A stretch of 37,462 nucleotides of DNA from Pseudomonadota bacterium (GTDB lineage: Bacteria > Pseudomonadota > Alphaproteobacteria > Rhizobiales > Hyphomicrobiaceae): positions 1-37,462 of the forward strand of contig JAFECH010000007.1 in assembly GCA_018242255.1 (NCBI GenBank). The letters are read 5' to 3'. The position numbers and the translations under genes are program-made. Shown one piece after another: positions 34,156 through 37,462 of the stretch. The first letter of the stretch is position 1; each line of letters starts with the position of its first letter. The notes beneath the pieces are model-generated. The model was not told the origin of the DNA and ran no database searches. It worked only from the letters and a program-made list of their open reading frames with translations.

Positions 34156-34970
34156 CGGCCTGCAAGAATGCGATCGACGAAGGCCGGAACGATCTCAGTC
34201 GCGTGACCGTAGATCGCTTCATCGAATTGGCTCGCACCCTCGGACGGTTCGAGGTTGAGTTCCACCGTGCGCGCACCGTGCTCGCGCGCTTCCGCGACGA
34301 AGCCGGCGGCGGGATAGACGTGCCCACTGGTGCCGATCGATAGGAACAGATCAGCCTCTGCGAGCAGCGAAGTGATCCGCCCCATCTGATACGGCATCTC
34401 GCCGAACCAGACGACGTCTGGCCGCATCCCGCCCGGCAGCCCGCAATAGGGGCACGACGTATCGACGAGTAGATCGTCCTGCCACGGAATCCGATGCTTG
34501 CAGAAGGTGCAAAGCGCCTTAAAGAGTTCGCCGTGCATATGGATGAGTGAATGCGATCCGCCTGCTTCATGCAACGCATCGATATTCTGCGTGACGATCG
34601 TCACACCGCCATGTTCGGCTTCGAGACGACCCAAAGCGACGTGCGCGGCGTTCGGCTTGATCCCGTGATGCGCGCGTCGTCGTGAGTTATAGAAATCCAG
34701 CACCAGCGCCGGATCGCGCTGAAACCCGTCGGGGGTCGCGACGTCGCGCCAATCGTATTTTGACCAGATCCCGTTCGGATCGCGAAATGTAGCTACGCCA
34801 CTTTCGGCCGACAGTCCCGCGCCGGTTAGAATGACGATCTTTCGATACTGCGCGATTGCCCGGCCCTCGAATTCTACCCGCCGACTTGGCCGCGGTGTCG
34901 GAGGAAATGATCCGCGAGCACGAGCGCCATCATCGCTTCGCCGACCGGCACGGCGCGGATGCCGACGCAC
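34152..34970 (-). CDS. cobB: NAD-dependent deacylase, class III sirtuin (CobB-like); start uncertain
   Basis: This sirtuin removes acyl groups from lysine using NAD. Numbering from the GTG at 34970 (272 aa): [21 protein letters not shown] at about 49-69, Y94 and R97 (FYNSRR; the YxxR pair that favours succinyl and other acidic acyl groups), TQNIDALH, catalytic H146 (HMHGE), zinc ligands C154, C157, C173, C176, and [13 protein letters not shown]. The only ATG, GTG or TTG in frame is at 34970, inside aroC (97-bp overlap); homologues begin about 38-42 residues later, near the ATC at 34856, which has GAGGG seven bases upstream. The true start is not settled. It follows aroC on the same strand. 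Confidence 0.9.
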   Translation of the reverse strand: MRRHPRRAGRRSDDGARARGSFPPTPRPSRRVEFEGRAIAQYRKIVILTGAGLSAESGVATFRDPNGIWSKYDWRDVATPDGFQRDPALVLDFYNSRRRAHHGIKPNAAHVALGRLEAEHGGVTIVTQNIDALHEAGGSHSLIHMHGELFKALCTFCKHRIPWQDDLLVDTSCPYCGLPGGMRPDVVWFGEMPYQMGRITSLLAEADLFLSIGTSGHVYPAAGFVAEAREHGARTVELNLEPSEGASQFDEAIYGHATEIVPAFVDRILAGR

Positions 34971-35962
34971 GGATCATGGCGGCCCTTGGTGATGAGTTCG
35001 GTCTCATGACCCTGCCGATCGATCGTCCGGCGCGGCGTTAAAATCGAAGACGTCGGCTTGACCGCAAAACGGCAGACGACAGGTTGGCCTGTCGAGATGC
35101 CGCCCAGAATGCCGCCCGCGTGGTTCGACAGAAAGTCCGGTGCGCCGTCATTACCGATGCGGATTTCGTCCGCATTCTGCTCACCCGTCAGCTCGGCAGC
35201 CGCCATGCCATCGCCAATCTCGACGCCTTTCACGGCGTTGATCGACATCATTGCGCTGGCGAGGTCCTGATCGAGCTTGCCGTAAAGGGGTGCGCCCCAG
35301 CCGGCCGGCACACCTTCTGCTACAACCTCGATAATTGCGCCTACGGACGAACCAGCCTTGCGTACCCTATCGAGATAGTCGGCCCAATGCTCCGCCGCCT
35401 GCTTGTCCGGAGAAAAGAACGGGTTGTTGCCGACCTCGTCCCAATCCCAGTTGCCGCGGTCGACTTTGAGCTGCCCGATCTGCACTAGCGCGCCGCGGAT
35501 CTTGACGCCGGGGATGACCTTCCGTGCCACCGCGCCAGCCGCCACGCGCGACGCCGTTTCGCGGGCCGACGACCGTCCGCCGCCGCGATAGTCGCGAATG
35601 CCGTACTTGGCGTCGTAGGTGAAGTCGGCGTGCCCAGGACGGAACTTGTCTTTGATCTCGCCATAGTCTTTCGAGCGCTGATCGGTATTTTCGATTTCGA
35701 GCGCGATGGGCGTTCCGGTCGTCACCTGCTTGCCAGACGCGTCGGCGAACACGCCGGACAGGATTTTGACCTCATCGGCCTCTTGGCGCTGAGTCGTGAA
35801 ACGCGATTGCCCGGGCTTTCGCTTGTCCAGATAGGCCTGGATCTCACTGGCTTCGAGCGCGATGCCGGGCGGGCAGCCGTCCACGATGGCGCCGATCGCC
35901 GGGCCGTGGCTTTCACCCCAGGTCGTCACGCGAAAGAGATGTCCGAAGGTGTTGTGAGACAT
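34874..35962 (-). CDS. aroC: Chorismate synthase
   Basis: AroC converts EPSP to chorismate, the end of the shikimate pathway, using reduced FMN. The 362-aa product has [21 protein letters not shown] (residues 13-33), [15 protein letters not shown], the signature [51 protein letters not shown] and FAVKPTSSI. The C-terminal part ([26 protein letters not shown]) is normal. The TAGG before the ATG is a weak ribosome site. A sirtuin gene overlaps its 3' end on the same strand. Confidence 0.96.
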   Translation of the reverse strand: MSHNTFGHLFRVTTWGESHGPAIGAIVDGCPPGIALEASEIQAYLDKRKPGQSRFTTQRQEADEVKILSGVFADASGKQVTTGTPIALEIENTDQRSKDYGEIKDKFRPGHADFTYDAKYGIRDYRGGGRSSARETASRVAAGAVARKVIPGVKIRGALVQIGQLKVDRGNWDWDEVGNNPFFSPDKQAAEHWADYLDRVRKAGSSVGAIIEVVAEGVPAGWGAPLYGKLDQDLASAMMSINAVKGVEIGDGMAAAELTGEQNADEIRIGNDGAPDFLSNHAGGILGGISTGQPVVCRFAVKPTSSILTPRRTIDRQGHETELITKGRHDPCVGIRAVPVGEAMMALVLADHFLRHRGQVGG

Positions 35963-36318
35963 TGCCTAAAATATGCGGGAGTTGGCCCGATGGGCACCGA
36001 TGGCTCTGCAACGATTGTTGCCGGGCTGCGTCACCGCTCTTCTTAGGTGGCTGGCGGGATGGCGGCAAGAGCGGATCGCGGCCAAAGCCGCGTGACAACG
36101 TTCCGCGACGCAGATTAACTCAACGAAGTTCTGCGTTCGTCGGCAGTTCCGTCGTCCTGACGATGGGACGAGGCAGGTGTGAGTCCGTATTCGACCGGCA
36201 ACTCGGCCGGGCCCGCATCCGCTGCCCGAAAGCAGCCTGCGGCGCATCGCAGGATCGCACGTTGCGAAGGCGGTACGGACAGGTCGCTCATTCGAACGGC
36301 CACGCCATATGCCACGTC

Positions 36319-36405
36319 TTATCCCTTTCGGGGCGACATCGCTGTCGGCCCATAAAAAGCCCATTCCCCTCGGATTGAGCTCCGGGTCGAAGGGGTTTTC
36401 AGCAT
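36319..36405 (-). CDS. Candidate 28-codon small ORF
   Basis: ATG at 36405 follows AAGGAG by 3 nt; the frame encodes a 28-aa basic peptide (MLKTPSTRSSIRGEW, then AFYGPTAMSPRKG) and ends in TAA. A GTG four bases earlier opens a different, 147-codon frame. I recognise neither peptide. The good ribosome site is the main support; expression is unproven. Confidence 0.3.
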   Translation of the reverse strand: MLKTPSTRSSIRGEWAFYGPTAMSPRKG

Positions 36406-36425
36406 GCACTCCTTATCGAGTGCCG

Positions 36426-36455
36426 AAGAGCCGGAGAGCCGCATCTCCGGCTCTT
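36426..36455. terminator. Strong hairpin terminator, likely bidirectional
   Basis: AAGAGCCGGAGA (36426-36437) pairs perfectly with TCTCCGGCTCTT (36444-36455) around the loop GCCGCA. It starts 26 nt after the stop of the phosphoglycerate mutase-like gene on the minus strand. On the plus strand it is followed by TTGCTTTG. It probably ends the fabI-phosphatase transcript. Confidence 0.78.
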
Positions 36456-36480
36456 TTGCTTTGTTGAAGCAGTTGCCCGT

Positions 36481-37462
<982 letters not shown>

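Larger units (their letters stand above)
35963..36480 (-). other. 518-nt gap between the phosphoglycerate mutase-like gene and aroC
   Basis: No recognised gene lies here. Reading the minus strand: a strong hairpin (36455-36426), a possible 28-codon ORF with an AAGGAG site (36405-36319) which contains a GNRA-loop hairpin (36351-36331), then a GC-rich stretch to aroC. Longer frames (35966-36409 and 36115-36315 minus, 35962-36378 plus) give Arg/Cys-rich proteins with no recognisable domain. The gap could hold the aroC promoter and leader or a small RNA. Confidence 0.5.

Noticed and set aside
36165-36260. Segment with GGCAGGTGTGAGTCCG, faintly like part of a cobalamin riboswitch
   Set aside because: Only a short stretch matches; the conserved core and flanking helices are not in order, and no B12 gene follows.
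36115-36315. 66-codon minus-strand frame in the same gap
   Set aside because: No ribosome site, no recognisable motif and ordinary third-position composition; not supported as a gene.
35966-36409. 147-codon minus-strand frame before aroC
   Set aside because: Starts at GTG next to a good AAGGAG, but the product is Arg/Cys-rich with no domain. The overlapping ATG frame uses the same site. Left as unresolved gap.

Overview
The window looks like ordinary chromosome from an alphaproteobacterium, most likely order Hyphomicrobiales (a Hyphomicrobium-like methylotroph or relative; the genus is inference). The base composition is GC-rich. The neighbourhoods histone deacetylase-like/xseB/dxs/tlyA and fabI/phosphoglycerate mutase-like/aroC/sirtuin, a NadQ-type regulator, a TIGR02301 protein and a CtrA-type site all point the same way. 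I see no rRNA, tRNA, CRISPR array, transposase, integrase or prophage gene.

Region by region. 1-2.5 kb: a truncated exported protein, a FolM/PTR1-like short-chain reductase and a TorF-type porin followed by a strong terminator. 2.5-8.9 kb: an unknown anchored protein, a secreted RNase T2, an M20 peptidase, divergently transcribed pyruvate phosphate dikinase, and a small membrane protein. 8.7-14 kb: the de novo NAD operon nadA-nadB-nadC (minus strand), with its regulator gene nadQ just upstream and two matching perfect palindromes between nadQ and nadA. 14-16.2 kb: a start/stop-overlapping run ygfZ-tag-HD hydrolase. 16.2-21.5 kb: a dihydroorotase homologue with an altered metal motif, an L,D-transpeptidase, LysE exporter, SRAP protein and small conserved proteins. 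21.6-24.8 kb: a Clp-N/coiled-coil protein, a 62-aa membrane protein behind a perfect CtrA box, and a Sua5-type tRNA t6A enzyme. 24.8-29.3 kb: acyl-CoA dehydrogenase, crotonase, HSDL2-like reductase and a histone-deacetylase-fold hydrolase, together a fatty-acyl-CoA module. 29.3-34.2 kb: xseB, dxs, DoxX, tlyA and a TrmA/RlmD-type RNA methyltransferase. 34.1-37.5 kb (minus strand): fabI (5' end outside), a histidine phosphatase, a gene-poor structured gap, aroC and a class III sirtuin whose start is unclear.

Most genes are housekeeping (NAD, DXP/isoprenoid, chorismate, fatty acid, DNA/RNA repair and modification). The points best worth checking are the NadQ operator pair, the CtrA box over the 62-aa gene, the AAA-less Clp-N protein, the His-to-Gln change in the dihydroorotase homologue, the missing sirtuin start, and the structured 518-nt gap upstream of aroC. 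I did not find a convincing new multi-gene system.
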